A stretch of 64,000 nt of DNA from Gonatopus flavifemur (lineage: Eukaryota > Arthropoda > Insecta > Hymenoptera > Dryinidae): NCBI GenBank assembly GCA_018340375.1, contig JAFFJZ010000001.1, forward strand, positions 17,130,001 through 17,194,000. The letters are read 5' to 3'. The translations under genes and the position numbers were made by a program. The notes under the pieces are model-generated. The model was not told the DNA's origin. It ran no database searches and saw only the letters and a program-made list of their open reading frames with translations. Positions 22,993 through 34,605 of the stretch are shown piece after piece (position 1 is the first letter of the stretch; each line of letters opens with the position of its first letter).

Positions 22993-24429
22993 TAGGTTGT
23001 ATCAAAGATGAGAAAATCCGAATGCAATTGTATAGCAGTTTGCTAATAATCGATTATGAGAATATCGGCGAGACTTGATGCTTGGCTAAAATGCGGAATA
23101 CGACATCCCCTGGTGTTTATAATTAAAGTACACTTAGAGCAAGTAGTTACGCATCTTGTAGATTTTCAACCAAAAAGATCCACCGAAGATACAACTGAAC
23201 ATGTTTCGGTCCCATTGCACGGGATAATTACAGAAAGAGGGTTCGAGAAATTCTCAATGTTGAAGAACCAGATGGTGCGGTTACGTATCGTAGTCGTTAG
23301 ACACTTGCAATTAAATGTTTTGCTTTCGTCTGATGTCCAAATAATAACACAGCATTCTACTCATCCAAGAGTTTCCCTTCAAGAATAGTTCTAGCATCAT
23401 TCTCTATTTTTAGATGGAAAAGGTTTCAGCTTAGTATTGGGTGTTTTTGGATAGTTTTGAGAAATTTGTTTGCACAATAAGATAAGTTCAATTCCAATGA
23501 ATGATGATGGAATTCGTTCTCCTTCTTCCTGAATTTCACCATAAAAATTCATTTATTCGCCGACATCGAATACTTCAGCTAATTGTTGAGTGTCTGAATC
23601 GAATCATCATCCAATAATGCTCACAACTCAAAATCTTCGCGCATTCTTCGAACTTTTTTGATTGACTTAAGCATTTTCTCCCATTAGAAAAATCAATGAA
23701 TTCCAATGAATTCCGATGCAACATGGTTTGGCGTTGGAAATTGACATGTATTTGTCACAACAATTTCATATGGACACCGATGGAAGCTGAATTCTTTAGA
23801 ATATGGTAAGCGTATGGGAATGTATCGGTTTTGTCCTCAAATATGATGTGACGTTTCGTTATAGAATCGCATTGGTGATGGTTGATCTCCGCTGAAATGC
23901 CTTCCGCTTCACGGGTCTAGGGTTTTTTAAACAACATTAAAGGTTCAATTAAATAAAATATCACGAAGTTTATCAAACAAAATGAAAATTGAACTTGCAT
24001 GAAGAGAAATTTGTTTTACAAAAATATCTGACTTGCTATCCATATAGAAATTTACCATTGGCGCTAGCATGGTGCAAATCTGGAATGATAACATAATTTT
24101 ATGATTTATCAATGCCTTTTTTCCTATGGAATCCTGTCATTGATGAGCAATGATGAGCAATGAAATAGACCGTCATTGGTGAACAATTGAAAAATTTTTT
24201 TGTTAATGTTGCACCAGTGATAAAATTATGAAAAATATTTGACCTTAAGAACAATATAAAAAGTATGCGCATTTTACAATTTCCGATACATGTTGTTTGG
24301 GATCTTATTGTTTTCCCTTCCGTATCTGTCATGGAAAGTGAACACAATATGAATCAGCAGTAGGTACTCAGAAGAATTCTCAGTTATTTCAATTGAAATA
24401 ACTAATTTTTGATAATAATAATGAAATGA
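22993..24429. other. Non-coding, nothing recognised
   Basis: A 110-codon frame at 23056-23388 has no recognisable domain. No repeats or inverted structures were seen. Confidence 0.4.
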
Positions 24430-25921
24430 TTTTTAATAATAAAAAATTTTGTTTCAATTTCGGAATACTTGCATCATAACACTGTGGCTTTTTATCTATT
24501 ACAAAGCCATTTATTGCAATTTATTAAAAGGATTTTACCAAATATTGAGGAAATCATTTATTTTTCTGATGGTGCAAGTGCACAATATAAAAATAAAAAG
24601 AATTTTATCAATCCCAGTCATCATGTGGAAGATTTTGGTACAGCAGCAGAGGGGCATTTTTTCCCAACTTCACATGGAAAAGGACCGTGTGACAGCCTGG
24701 GAGGAACTTTGAAGAGTCAAGACGCTAGATCTTGTCTTCAAAGAGTTGATAACTCATTTAGAACGCCAAAAAAATTATTCGTCTGGGCGCAAGAAGCATT
24801 GTCAAATATCAACTGTCAATTCTCAACCACTAGGGAGTATGAAGAAGTAGAAGAAAAATTGGTCGTCCGTTTTCAAATGGCTATTACTATTGAAAGAACG
24901 TTGAACCCATACAGGGTCCAACAATTGGCCCAATAATGGCACGTTACTGGACCACAAACGGCGTTCTTTGCCCGTTAATGGCGCCCATTAATGGCTCATC
25001 AATGGTTAATTGCTGGATGATAACGTGGGTCCAGTAATGGCAATAAATAATGGGCCATGTATAAAATTATTGATTGGCCCAGTAATGGGGCTAAATGATC
25101 CCGATTTATGGCCAGAAATTTCGGGATAATGTTCGAATGTTAGCCATCAATGGCAGATTACGAGGGCATAATAATAATGATATCCAATGGTAATATGACT
25201 GCGTTCCAGAATAATCGGTTCAGTATTAGTTCAAATGAGTGGTTGAGCGTGACCCAAAACACTTTTTTGTTTTTGGGATGTTTGTCATTCCAGTTTTCAC
25301 AAGATCAGAAATGGATGTTTTTTTCCAAATAGATTTGCATGCCTGATATTTCGACAATCTCAAATGTAAAATTATACGAGTCAAAAGTATTCTCGATAAA
25401 TCAGTTGAATTCAGTTGCTTATTCCTTCAAATTTTTTTGTTATTTACATGAGAAAGTAATTGATTATCTATATGAATAAGAATTCATTTGAATCATGTAA
25501 AACGTATTTGATGGATATGAATTATTTATTCAACGTAATAGAAATAAGGCCAAAAAAAACTTTTTTCAGGGGTGATTACGAATACAATACATTCAACTTT
25601 GGAATCCATTTCACTCAGTAATAGGCCATATTCCAGCCAGTAACGGGGAATCAATTGTTGGCCGTTTACCGTAGCCGTACATCGGCTGATTATCGGCTGT
25701 TTTCATTGCTGGCCTTTCTTATCAGCCAGTGGTGGGCCACAGTTGTGCCAATGATGTGAATCCATTATTGGCCATTAAATGGTAGCCATACATGGGCCGA
25801 TTATTGGCTGTGTTTACATTCTCGGGGGGTCCTGTATGGGAAGCCAATATCGGTGGAGCAATTAGAGACAAAATTATTTTCTTTGCACGAAGATGGCAGA
25901 TTAGCGCGAATTAAGGAATGA
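24430..25921 (+). pseudogene. Fragment of 'SDG-QYKN / SHGK-CD-GG' repetitive protein, split by an element
   Basis: The frame is open from 24430 (a TGA lies just before, at 24427) and recognisable from about SEYLHHNTVAFYLLQ. Visible motifs are YFSDGASAQYKNKKNF, HHVEDFG, FFPTSHGKGPCD and GGTLK, then a C-terminal LFVWAQEAL...EEKLV stretch. From memory, many arthropod genomes carry multi-copy proteins with the same signature (consensus style YFSDG..QYKN.kNF, FFATSHGK..CDG.GG). I do not know their function and suspect a mobile origin. The frame is cut at 24905 by the element 24906-25840. Skipping that element and one copy of its flanking AA, the same frame continues at 25843 for about 26 codons to a TGA at 25919-25921. 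No start codon or 5' part was found, so this is a relic or an internal exon. Confidence 0.6.
24906..25840. mobile_element. AATGGC-word element, AA flanks, inside a coding relic
   Basis: The left tip CCCATACAGGGTCC is inverted at the right tip (CCCATACAGGACCC when reversed). AA lies on both sides (24904-24905, 25841-25842). The subterminal blocks 24915-25150 and 25620-25820 are chains of NATTGGCC, CCAGTAATGGC and CCATTAATGGC words that pair with each other in inverted orientation. The centre (25160-25610) is ordinary AT-rich sequence. It interrupts an open reading frame. Confidence 0.7.
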
Positions 25922-25955
25922 ATAGGATTTTCAATTAGGTGTACATCAGTAACAT

Positions 25956-26092
25956 CCCGTACAGCACGCGGACATTTCTCCGTCGACTCCACGTCGCCTC
26001 TCCGTTCTTTCCACCTTGTATCCACGTCTCCCTTCCTTCCACCTCGCCTCCACGGAGATGCGACGTGGACATCGGTGAATGTGCTGTGTGGG
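25956..26092. mobile_element. Small MITE with CCCGTACAGCAC ends
   Basis: The left end CCCGTACAGCACGCGGACAT pairs with the right end (CCCACACAGCACATTCACCG reversed). The inner arms (GACTCCACGTCGCCTCTCCG against GTCCACGTCGCATCTCCGTG) and the pyrimidine-rich loop complete a hairpin. It is GC-rich for this window. The flanks are AT and GT, so no exact duplication. Confidence 0.75.
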
Positions 26093-26260
26093 GTGTACGT
26101 TTGTGTTCCATAAAAACCCATTACATCCCTTCAAAATCATGTTTTTTGTCTTTCTTCGGGTACCAACTCGTATCATCCTTTGTTAAATCACGCATTGATT
26201 CCATTGAAATAGCAGGAAATGAAGACATTCGTCTATAAGACGAATGAAATCCAGCTATTA

Positions 26261-26369
26261 CCCATACAGCACCACAGTTCAATAAGGGTACTTAATGGAT
26301 TGATTTTGAATTCTTATAGCCCCAATAGAATTCATGATAAAGCTTTTCTGAACTGTGGTGCTGTGTGGG
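26261..26369. mobile_element. Small MITE with CCCATACAGCAC ends, TA flanks
   Basis: The left arm CCCATACAGCACCACAGTTC pairs with the reversed right arm CCCACACAGCACCACAGTTC. TA lies on both sides (26259-26260, 26370-26371). The interior also pairs partly (TTGAATTC...GAATTCAT). It shares its terminal CCCRTACAGCAC with 25956-26092 and part of it (CCCATACAG) with 24906-25840. Confidence 0.82.
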
Positions 26370-26612
26370 TAGACGGAAAGTGCTCTGAAGCGAGCAGTCC
26401 TTAGTCTACCGGACTTCATGCGTATTGCCTGACGCGTCGCGGCCAACAAACTGATACTTCTCCAACACATCTCACAGAGACTCCATCGACATCATAGACG
26501 TTTTTTATGTGAAATTGAACGCGGAATACGATGGTGTGACTTTCGAGTTGCTTCGTTTTAAACATTGCAACTGCTCATACCTATATGGGGTTTCGATTTT
26601 TAATGATTGGTA

Positions 26613-27122
26613 CACAGAGAAAAATGCAGCTCGAAAGGATAGTAATCTTTCATAGAAAATTGGAGAATATTTCTTAAAATCTGAGAATATTTCTAAAGTT
26701 CGTAATAAACATAAAACGGTTCAGATTTCTCTTGAATATTGCTCGAAAAACAATGAGAAATTATTAATACTTAACAAATCATAAAAACAAATATGAAGTT
26801 TCCAAAAGCCGCGCGTGGAATTTCACAAAGTGAATAACAAAATTCTGTAATTTGTAAATAAGATTTAAAAATTTTGTTATTCACTTTTTTGAAATTTCAT
26901 GCGCGACTTTTGAAAACTTCATATTTGTTTTTATAATTTGTTAAGTATTGATAATTTTCCATTGTTTTTCGAGCAATATTCAAGAGAAATCTGAACCGTT
27001 TTACGTTTATTACGAACTTAAGAAAAATTCTTAGATTTTAAGAAATTCTCTCAGATTTTAGGAAATATTCTCCAATTTTCTATTGAAGATTACTATCTTT
27101 TCGAGCTGCATTCCTCTCCGTG
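26613..27122. mobile_element. Large foldback MITE, ~240-bp arms, TA flanks
   Basis: The left tip is CACAGAGAAAAATGCAGCTC; the reversed right tip is CACGGAGAGGAATGCAGCTC. The arms pair almost to the centre through GAAAATTGGAGAATATTTC, AACGGTTCAGATTTCTCTTG and GTGAATAACAAAATT, leaving a loop of only about 20 bp. TA flanks both sides (26611-26612, 27123-27124). It is non-coding. Confidence 0.9.
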
Positions 27123-27309
27123 TACCATTTTAACAAGAAAGTTCGTTTCATTACCTGGGTGGAAATTAATTCTTGGCAGCAATTTAGGCCAAACTAGGCG
27201 GCCTTGTGTTATTTCAGGCCCTGTTTTGGTTACCCTTATAGGGCCTAGACAGGATTGTCACGCACTCATCTTCAGGGCCTGCATCATATTCCCAACTTGA
27301 GCCGATGTG

Positions 27310-27710
27310 CACGGAGAGAATAATCCATTAATTTTTTATGTAAAATACAATTCTTTTCACTGTGCTCCATATTAACGCCGGACCGAGTTTGGATTTTCAT
27401 GAAAATTTATATTTTCACACAGTAAAATAGTTTCTTCAAGAGAACGAGAGATTATAATCTCGGGAGAGAAAGAGAAATCATATGTACGTTTCCTGATTCA
27501 CACAGTAAAAATTCCTGCTATTCAAATTCAGAAATTCATGGATTTTTAGGAAAATTTATTACTTAATAAATATTGTGCTGGAAATCATCATAAATGACTG
27601 TGGGCTCCTATAGAATTAGATGAAAATGCCGTAATTTCTCTTGTCAATTTCAATCTTGTCTGTGGATACTGATATACCACAGTGATTTTAACTGTATTTT
27701 TCTCTCCGTG
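27310..27710. mobile_element. Nested MITE, CACGGAGAGA ends, TG flanks
   Basis: The short terminal repeat CACGGAGAGAATAATCC is matched by the reversed right end CACGGAGAGAAAAATAC. The direct dinucleotide TG lies on both sides (27308-27309, 27711-27712). The interior shows little pairing, unlike its neighbours. Confidence 0.65.
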
Positions 27711-28183
27711 TGGAATACCCATGATGAAGCTAAAGTCGGCGATGAAACTAGGACTTTTAAGAAGATGATAAATTGTTGCGAATATATCAAATTGAATCAA
27801 TATTGCAAGGAGGAAACTTCCTCGATTGAAAATTGGGCTATCCAAGGCCCTATCTGTACCCAGACCACTACGACTTGAATCCAAACAGGGCCTGGAGTGA
27901 GCCGATTCCAATTTATATTCGGGTATTCCATCCAACATTACTCTATTTATACATTATCGGACTATATCAAAAAACGAAACAGCCTCATTCAGTCTTGGAA
28001 TTGATTATATAGTGATGTTTTTTCCGATGTTTTGACATTGTTCACCGATAGTAACACAGTAATCATGGATGAAATATTTTTTTGTGAGGATACACCGCAA
28101 AAAGTCGAAATTACCAATACGATTCCAGTAAATTTGTGCTTTTTGGAGTAGGTTGATATTCAAAAAAGGAATTAATATAAGAG

Positions 28184-28530
28184 CAAGGCCCTATGCAGGC
28201 TCCAGTTGGGTGCATTCAGATTTTCAGAACGGGGAAAACGTTGGAAATATAGCTTGGCCCTACCTGGGTTGTATACAAGTATGCTTAAATCAAGATCTTC
28301 GGGAGAATGCGGGAAACCTTGCAAGGCCCTATTAGGGCTGTATTTGGTGTGCCTAGATTTTCGAAACCGGGGAAAAAATTGGTGACGCAGCGTGGCCTCA
28401 TATGGGCTTTATATGGGTGTCCCTGACTTAGAGAAATCAGGCTGAATATCAGCAACCCGACTAGGCCCCTTAGTGACTGAGGTTAGGACATCCTAAGTTT
28501 GGATACCTAATATAAGCCCATACGGGGCCT
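28184..28530. repeat. 69-bp tandem array, five diverged copies
   Basis: Copies start at 28184, 28253, 28322, 28391 and 28461, each at NNNGGCCCTA (or close), followed by GGGCTGTATTTGGGTG-like and ATTTTCGAAACCGGGGAAAA-like segments. The spacing is 69, 69, 69 and 70 bp. The fifth copy is the most degraded. Although 69 is a multiple of three and a 60-codon frame covers part of it, the copies contain stops and I do not consider it coding. Confidence 0.78.
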
Positions 28531-28649
28531 ATATTCAATACAGGACGCCCGGGAAAATTTCCACACGGGTACCTTCAAATTGAAAAAAAAATCAAGCCTG
28601 AACGATGAATAGAACAAGAGGTATGATCGTTTGAAAATTGATCTATTTG

Positions 28650-30296
28650 CCCCGACAGCACAACGTGCCACTGGAACGTGTATGGAAGGTTTATAGAACG
28701 TCCCGAGTAGAAGTGTGAATTCAGTACCGATCCGATTTGCCCTAAGTCAGATCCGGTATGGATATGGGTAATCGGATTGGATCCGGATGTAATGTGTAAC
28801 GCTTCATTTCATCCAGGCCGGATCCGGGCACTTGGTCCGAGCCTGATCCGAGCTTGATCCGGCAACTAAATTCGGGCGTGATAAATTTTCCTTCACGTTT
28901 CTGATAGAGATGTGGTTATCCTACTTCAAACAGGTTACTTGATGCGGTCCAAATTGGTTGATCCATAACCCCGTGATTGAATTTTTTATAAAAAAATCCT
29001 CAACAAATTTAATTGTTGATAATGTTTTCAACTTGACATTCTCTACGTAAAAATCGCAATAGTCCAACTCCACTTACATTTAAACATCAAAGTACAATTA
29101 TTATTCACTTAACGTTTAACATAGTTTATGAACAATCTAATTAATATCTTTATTTCTCTCCTAACCTAAAACACATTTTTCGTATAATACATTATCGCAA
29201 TTCGCACGCTACAGATAAATGGTTGAGCGAGGTATATACATCAACGAATAGGTACAACCAGCACTCGCGAGAAACCTCAGTCATTCAGTGTCGTATCAAA
29301 AATTTTATGGTATCCCGGAGTTTATCGGTGGAGGATTGAAATTCGTATAATTCTAGGAGCATTTCGGAAAAATTCACTTGCATTCGTTCTGAGTTTTCTT
29401 ATTAGGGCGGAGATTAGGTTCGTCACATCTGCACATGAATATATTAACATTATTTGTATCTGACTCCCATCAGAAAAACTAATTTGAGTCTGACGAGATT
29501 TTAAAAAGCTCGCCTTGTTAGGGCCGCAATAAGGTCTGCCTCTTCCGGATTGGATTATGATTTCCCTAATCTGTGCCTCGTCTGGTAAACTAATCAAGGG
29601 TGAATAAGGTTGAATAAGGCTTTCCTTATTAGGGCGGAGATTAGGTTCGTCACATCTGCACATGAATATATTAACATTATTTGTATCTGACTCCCATCAG
29701 AAAAACTAATTTGAGTCTGACGAGATTTTAAAAAGCTCGCCTTGTTAGGGCCGCAATAAGGTCTGCCTCTTCCGGATTGGATTATGATTTCCCTAATCTG
29801 TGCCTCGTCTGGTAAACTAATCAAGGGTGAATAAGGTTGAATAAGGCTTTCCTTATTAGGACGCAGATCAGGTTAGTCATATCAAGACCTGATTGAAATT
29901 ATCTGCATCCGGCTCCAATCAGGAGGACTGATCAGATCCGGATAAGACTGAATGAGGTTTTGCTTATCAGGGCCACATTCGGACCTGATTTAAATTATCC
30001 GCATCTGCCCCCAATCAGGAAAACGGATCAGGGCCAGACAAATTTTTATAGGGTCAATCTCATTAGAACTATCATCAGGTTATCCTCATCGGAGCCGGAT
30101 CTGGAATCCCCGATAGGTTTTTATCTACACGGACCTGGTCAGGCCCAGATATGAAGCCCCATATGGCGCATCCCATTTTACAGCCGGATCAGGTCTGGAC
30201 CACTTTAGGGCTTACCGGATAGAAACTCCTACTCGGGGTCGGAGAGGTTTTCTGCACCTCCAGAGAACGTCTCAGAGACACATTACGCTGTTAGGG
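28650..30296. mobile_element. GATCCGG/TTAGGGC-unit element, TG flanks
   Basis: The left tip CCCCGACAGCACAACGTGCC resembles the reversed right tip CCCTAACAGCGTAATGTGTC. Further in, CCGAGTAGAAGTGT...GCCCTAAGTCAGATCCGG on the left pairs with CCGAGTAGGAGT...GCCCTAAAGTGG...GATCCGG reversed on the right. TG lies on both sides with these ends (28648-28649, 30297-30298). The right half is a tandem array (29401-30120); the centre (28880-29390) is unique AT-rich sequence. Confidence 0.5.
29401..30120. repeat. ~113-bp tandem units, with a perfect 227-bp duplication
   Basis: 29401-29627 and 29628-29854 appear identical base for base (227 bp each). Each consists of two diverged half-units beginning TTATTAGGGCGGAGATTAGG and TTGTTAGGGCCGCAATAAGG. 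Further diverged units follow from 29855 (ATTAGGACGCAGATCAGGTT), 29967 (TATCAGGGCCACATTCGGAC) and about 30062. The half-unit carries a conserved ATCTG...CTCCAATCAGGAAAACT-like block. The identical pair is either a very recent duplication or an assembly artefact. Confidence 0.85.
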
Positions 30297-31804
30297 TGGG
30301 AATGAGTGAACTTTCGAATCCCTATATTTCTGAAAATAATGAAAATAAAAAAATATCCCGATATAAGTGTCCCCTTATTTTAGGTACAGAACCCATGAAA
30401 AAATTTCCAGATGAATCCAAGAGATGTCGTCTGAAAAGTGTCCGGTTTGTAAAAGAATGTCCCGTATTCCTTGTGCACGTCTCTCACCACTCGCGAGAAA
30501 CATTCGTTCAGTAACGTAGCAAAAATATTATATATCGCGGTATAGAAAATGAATTTTTCATCATCAACTATTTGCGTCGTGATTAGATAAATTATTGATA
30601 TGATGTTGATCTATTTGCCCTCAAAATTTTAGATCAACTAATATCACATCGACAACTTGAGAAAAATCCACGATTCAATTTAGCTATCAAACGTTGGAAT
30701 TGAGGGGCACGCCAATATTGGTTTGGTACAGATGAATTAAAGCAATTCAGCAATCAAAAACGAGAATGCTATTTTATGATCGCTGTTGTTATACCGTTTA
30801 TTGAATGTCTTTTCAAGTTTCAAAATACATTCACTATACGTTAACCACCGTCATTCATAAAACCTCAAAACTAACTGGAGTACCTGATAAGACAAACTGT
30901 AGGTTGTATTCAATGATGAATTTCACTCACTTGAACATTCCACACACACCTCCCTCTTTTCTAAAACCGTATTTCCTCTCTAAGATATGGCACGCATTGA
31001 AATTATGTTTACTGCATACCCATATGGTGGTCAATTAAATATCATCGAACATTTAAAGAAACGTAGTGCTGTACATATAAGAGACTTGTAATTACTTTGA
31101 TAAGAACGAATGTGTGAGAGAACGAAGCAAACGGTAAATCGTAAGGTTTCGTGTTTATTGCATTTAGCGGATTGCATTGGCCGACCGCATGCAACAGTGG
31201 TATATCAAGTAGTTACACATACCGATAATAGCTTTTGTAAAAGCAAAAGGAGAAGGATGGGAGTTATCTCAGATCCTGAGTACACTCTTCCTCAAAAACA
31301 TCCTCTTGAACTTTTTTGAAACGAATAAATTCAAAACAAAATTTTATCCAGAAATCTTTAGGCCATTAGATTCTTATTCTGATAAATATATCCTCATGAT
31401 TTTTGGATACGATTAGCGTTGAATTATGTGGAAACACAAAATTATTATCGAAACATCCTTGATTAGCATAAATTCAATAAAATCATATATAAACAATATT
31501 GAGTGAATGACGCGGTTGTTTTATCATCGCCTCTTGTGTTGAAAAAATGTATGAATATATCGTTGGAATCAATATTACAATATTACGTAATGCAGAAGAA
31601 AATTCCGAATGGGAACAATGAGTCAAAACCGTGTCAACATTTCTACCACAGTGATCATTTTTTTCGACTAAATGTTCAGAAAGTGGTAGGAGGAAAAATG
31701 GGCCAGGTGAGGCCCCATTTTTCATGATGACCCAAAAATCGGGCCTTATTTTATTTCCCAATTTCCTGAACATTTTATCGGAAAAATGGTCACCCTGCTT
31801 AAAA
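30297..31804. other. Non-coding, nothing recognised
   Basis: Short frames only (60-80 codons), none recognised. No repeats apart from AT-rich sequence. Confidence 0.4.
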
Positions 31805-31914
31805 AATCTCATTGAAACGATTGATTCCGATACAGAACACCGATTCAAACCCATTAAAAATTGGTTCTCAATGAGTTTGAATCAGTTTTCTGCATCGGAA
31901 TCAATGAGAATGAT
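31805..31914. repeat. Short inverted repeat
   Basis: ATTGATTCCGATACAGAACA...GATTCAAACCCATT pairs with its reverse complement GAGTTTGAATCAG...TGCATCGGAATCAAT around a small loop. Pairing continues weakly outwards to about 31780 and 31955. It may be an old MITE; the ends are unclear. Confidence 0.6.
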
Positions 31915-32464
31915 TTCGACTCTTGTTCCCGTTGGGATTGTTACCAAATTTTGATAAAGATAGAACACACACTTTCCGTTTTATACATCAGAAAGGGAAA
32001 CATTTGTTGAATATTCTTAAAGCAGGGCTGTGGTATTAATCGATCAAACGAATGAAACGAATAATTTTCCAATTATACACCAAATCTTATGCCCTAAATG
32101 GCACTCGCATTTCTGCTTTCTGAACAATGCTGGCTCTGCTCACGTTTTCGTAACTTTGATGACGTTTGTTTCGCTCTTCGTCTGATTCTCTAAATGGCGC
32201 TCGCACATGTACAATCTATAACGCACGGAGCTCAATCCATTCCCCATCTGATATTCTGATTCATTCATCGATTTTATGCAGATTGAAAGAAGCAATCACA
32301 AACTTCTCTTACTGTGAGGACGACCAGCGGGGGACTGAGAGCTTCTCTACATTGTGAAAAATACGATGTGAAAACAACCCCGAAAATGTTTCCAAAAAGC
32401 CCGATCCGGGTCGTGGTGTTCGAATAACTGGTTGAAACATTCATAGTTGCAAAGAATTGAAATT

Positions 32465-32697
32465 TGGTTTTGATTACCACAAAATGTAGTTGAGATGACC
32501 AGATTGAATGGTCGAAGCCAAAATTAACTACATATTCTGGTGACTATTTCGAGAACAAAATCTGGTTCTTCTAAACTGAAAATTCAGTTAATTTTGGCTT
32601 CAACCATTTCATTACAGCCACATTTTTTGGTTATCAAAATTAGATTCAAAGTCATTTCGACCATGAATATTTCAATTTAGTTGTTTTTCTGTCAGTG
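32465..32697. mobile_element. Partial copy of the 9.2-10.2 kb CACTG element
   Basis: The right end reversed is CACTGACAGAAAAACAACTA, followed by TA on the outside. The interior (TTCTTCTAAACTGAAAATTC, GTTAATTTTGGCTTCAACC) matches 10050-10105. GCCAAAATTAACTACATATT at 32518 pairs in reverse with AGTTAATTTTGGC, so this copy has extra internal symmetry. The left end was not found. Confidence 0.5.
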
Positions 32698-32835
32698 TAT
32701 TTAAAGTCAAGTTGGCACAATCCGGTGTCAATTTGAGACTATTTGGGTTGGACTCTATTTCATCATCGCTTACTTTTTCCAGTGTATCCTTCTTCAACCT
32801 ACATAAAAAAACCTAAGCAGAAATACTTTGTAAAA

Positions 32836-32923
32836 CTTGACTAGCCAGAAACTAGGCACTTGTTACTATCCCACCAAGGTCTTACGAGGCACTTGCAAGC
32901 GTCTAGTTTTTGGCTAGTTGAGC
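32836..32923. repeat. Short hairpin, CTTGACTAGCCAGAAACTAG
   Basis: TTGACTAGCCAGAAACTAGG at the left pairs with CTAGTTTTTGGCTAGTTGA at the right. The inner GGCACTTG also pairs with CACTTGC imperfectly. About 88 bp; probably a tiny MITE. Confidence 0.6.
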
Positions 32924-34605
32924 ATTACAAAAATCGTGGCTAACATCGCTTGAGAATTGTCAGGAGAGAACATTAGATTTGAAAAAGGGGAAATGGAACG
33001 GTAGTGAGAGGATCAAAGACGAGAAGGCATGCGAGATAGGAAAGGTGTTGAATACAGCGGCTGGTGTATTTCTTATCGGCATCAGCTGATGTTCTGTCTT
33101 TATACAGACACAATGGATATATTCTCTTCAAAGTCATTTATATGACCTATCGCTATTTATGCCATTTATTACCATAAAATATTGGATCGAGCTGTAAATA
33201 ACTTTTAGTTGGGTTTATCATATTAAATCCAATCGATTCAAACGATTTTGCAATTCTATTGTTCATAGATGTGTTTGACAGTTATCGAATAGAACGATTC
33301 TACCTAATTCAAGTAATTTCATGTCAAGAAAAAGTAGGCTGATCCATCAGTTCCACGAACATGACTTGAACATCGATTGAAGACGATCAGCTCATAAAGT
33401 TTTTCAAGACGAATGTACAAATCAAAATAACTATGCAGCAAAAGTATCTCCTAGATCACCCTCTTGAGCAATCGCTACTGTTTAGTACGCTCTACGCCAC
33501 ACCCTACCATTTCTAGTATTAAATCTGACCCCGTGCAAAGAAAAAGACCAAGAGGAAGAGAAGCAGCCTCACGTTATGCTTTATAGCCCACGTTTGGCAT
33601 ACAGCTACTACGTACAATCTATAGACGCATTCATGCAGTTCATAATGTACATAGCTTATATCGGATGATAGAACGTGGCCATTCGATATCATGCAAAATT
33701 CACCGAAGTAATTCGCCTAAATACTACAGACATTGCGAAATGGTGTACATGTATCGTTCACGATACGCCTTCATTTACATACCAACCCTCATTTATTTCT
33801 TATGTATTCCTATACCCGCTGCTACACATTCCAGTAATAAGTGAAAATGTGTAGATTACCTAACTCACAATGTTATTCTTCAGAACATTCCAATTGCAAA
33901 TGTTTGTGAGTTGAAACATGTAAGCCAATGAGTCATAATGAGTATTTATAATTGATTATGGTAGTTTATTTTCTTCTATTTAAAAATAACAAAACACGGC
34001 GATGTTTTATCCCTCGCGGAGAAAAAAATTGAATTTGCAGTACTCCATGGAGGTCCATCAGAATGAATTCTGTAATCAGTTTGAATCCCAGCAAAGAGAA
34101 TCAATACAAATGATGAGTATTATTGAATTACAAAAAAAAAACTCCAAGTCCAAGATATTTTATGAATTCTAAACCACACTCGAGGAGCCGTTTGGTGATA
34201 AGTTTGTAATTCAAATGTATGTTAATCGAGTTTATGAAATTATCTCATCTAATTTCGAATCGAAACCTCGAGGAAGTGTGAAAATTACTTATACACTGAA
34301 GAAAAATGATCGTTCTTACCACGAAAACTGTATGCTATCCGCAATGCATTACCGTGGCAGCAAAGGGCATATTCAATACAACGGGCGTTGCAGATAGAGA
34401 AAAGACGCGTATCGTTGGAGGACGAATAACAGATCGTTTTACCAACTTTATTACAGTTGTCACAGCGCTATCGTTCATTGTCTCTTTCGAATACTTGTCT
34501 CGACTATACCGCGTCTTCGTAAGGACTAGGCTTGTTTTCTGTGTATTTTACATCAAAATAACAAACATCGAATTGATATTGCCTGAGGAAAGTTGGAAAA
34601 TGCCC
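32924..34605. other. Non-coding, nothing recognised
   Basis: No gene or repeat was recognised. GCGGAGAAAAAAATTGAATT at 34017 resembles a lone MITE tip, but no partner end was found. Confidence 0.4.

Larger units (their letters stand above)
27154..28569. mobile_element. GGCCC-word element with internal 69-bp repeats, TA flanks
   Basis: The left tip CCTGGGTGGAAATT pairs with the reversed right tip CCCGTGTGGAAATT. TA lies on both sides (27152-27153, 28570-28571). Both subterminal blocks carry GGCCC/GGGCC words (for example TTCAGGCCCTG and AAGGCCCTATTAGGGC), and the right block is a 69-bp tandem array. A MITE (27310-27710) is nested in the left half. It has no recognisable protein. Confidence 0.6.

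Noticed and set aside
28153..28335. 60-codon frame across the 69-bp repeats
   Set aside because: The unit length is a multiple of three, but the next copies contain stops; the frame follows from the repeat.
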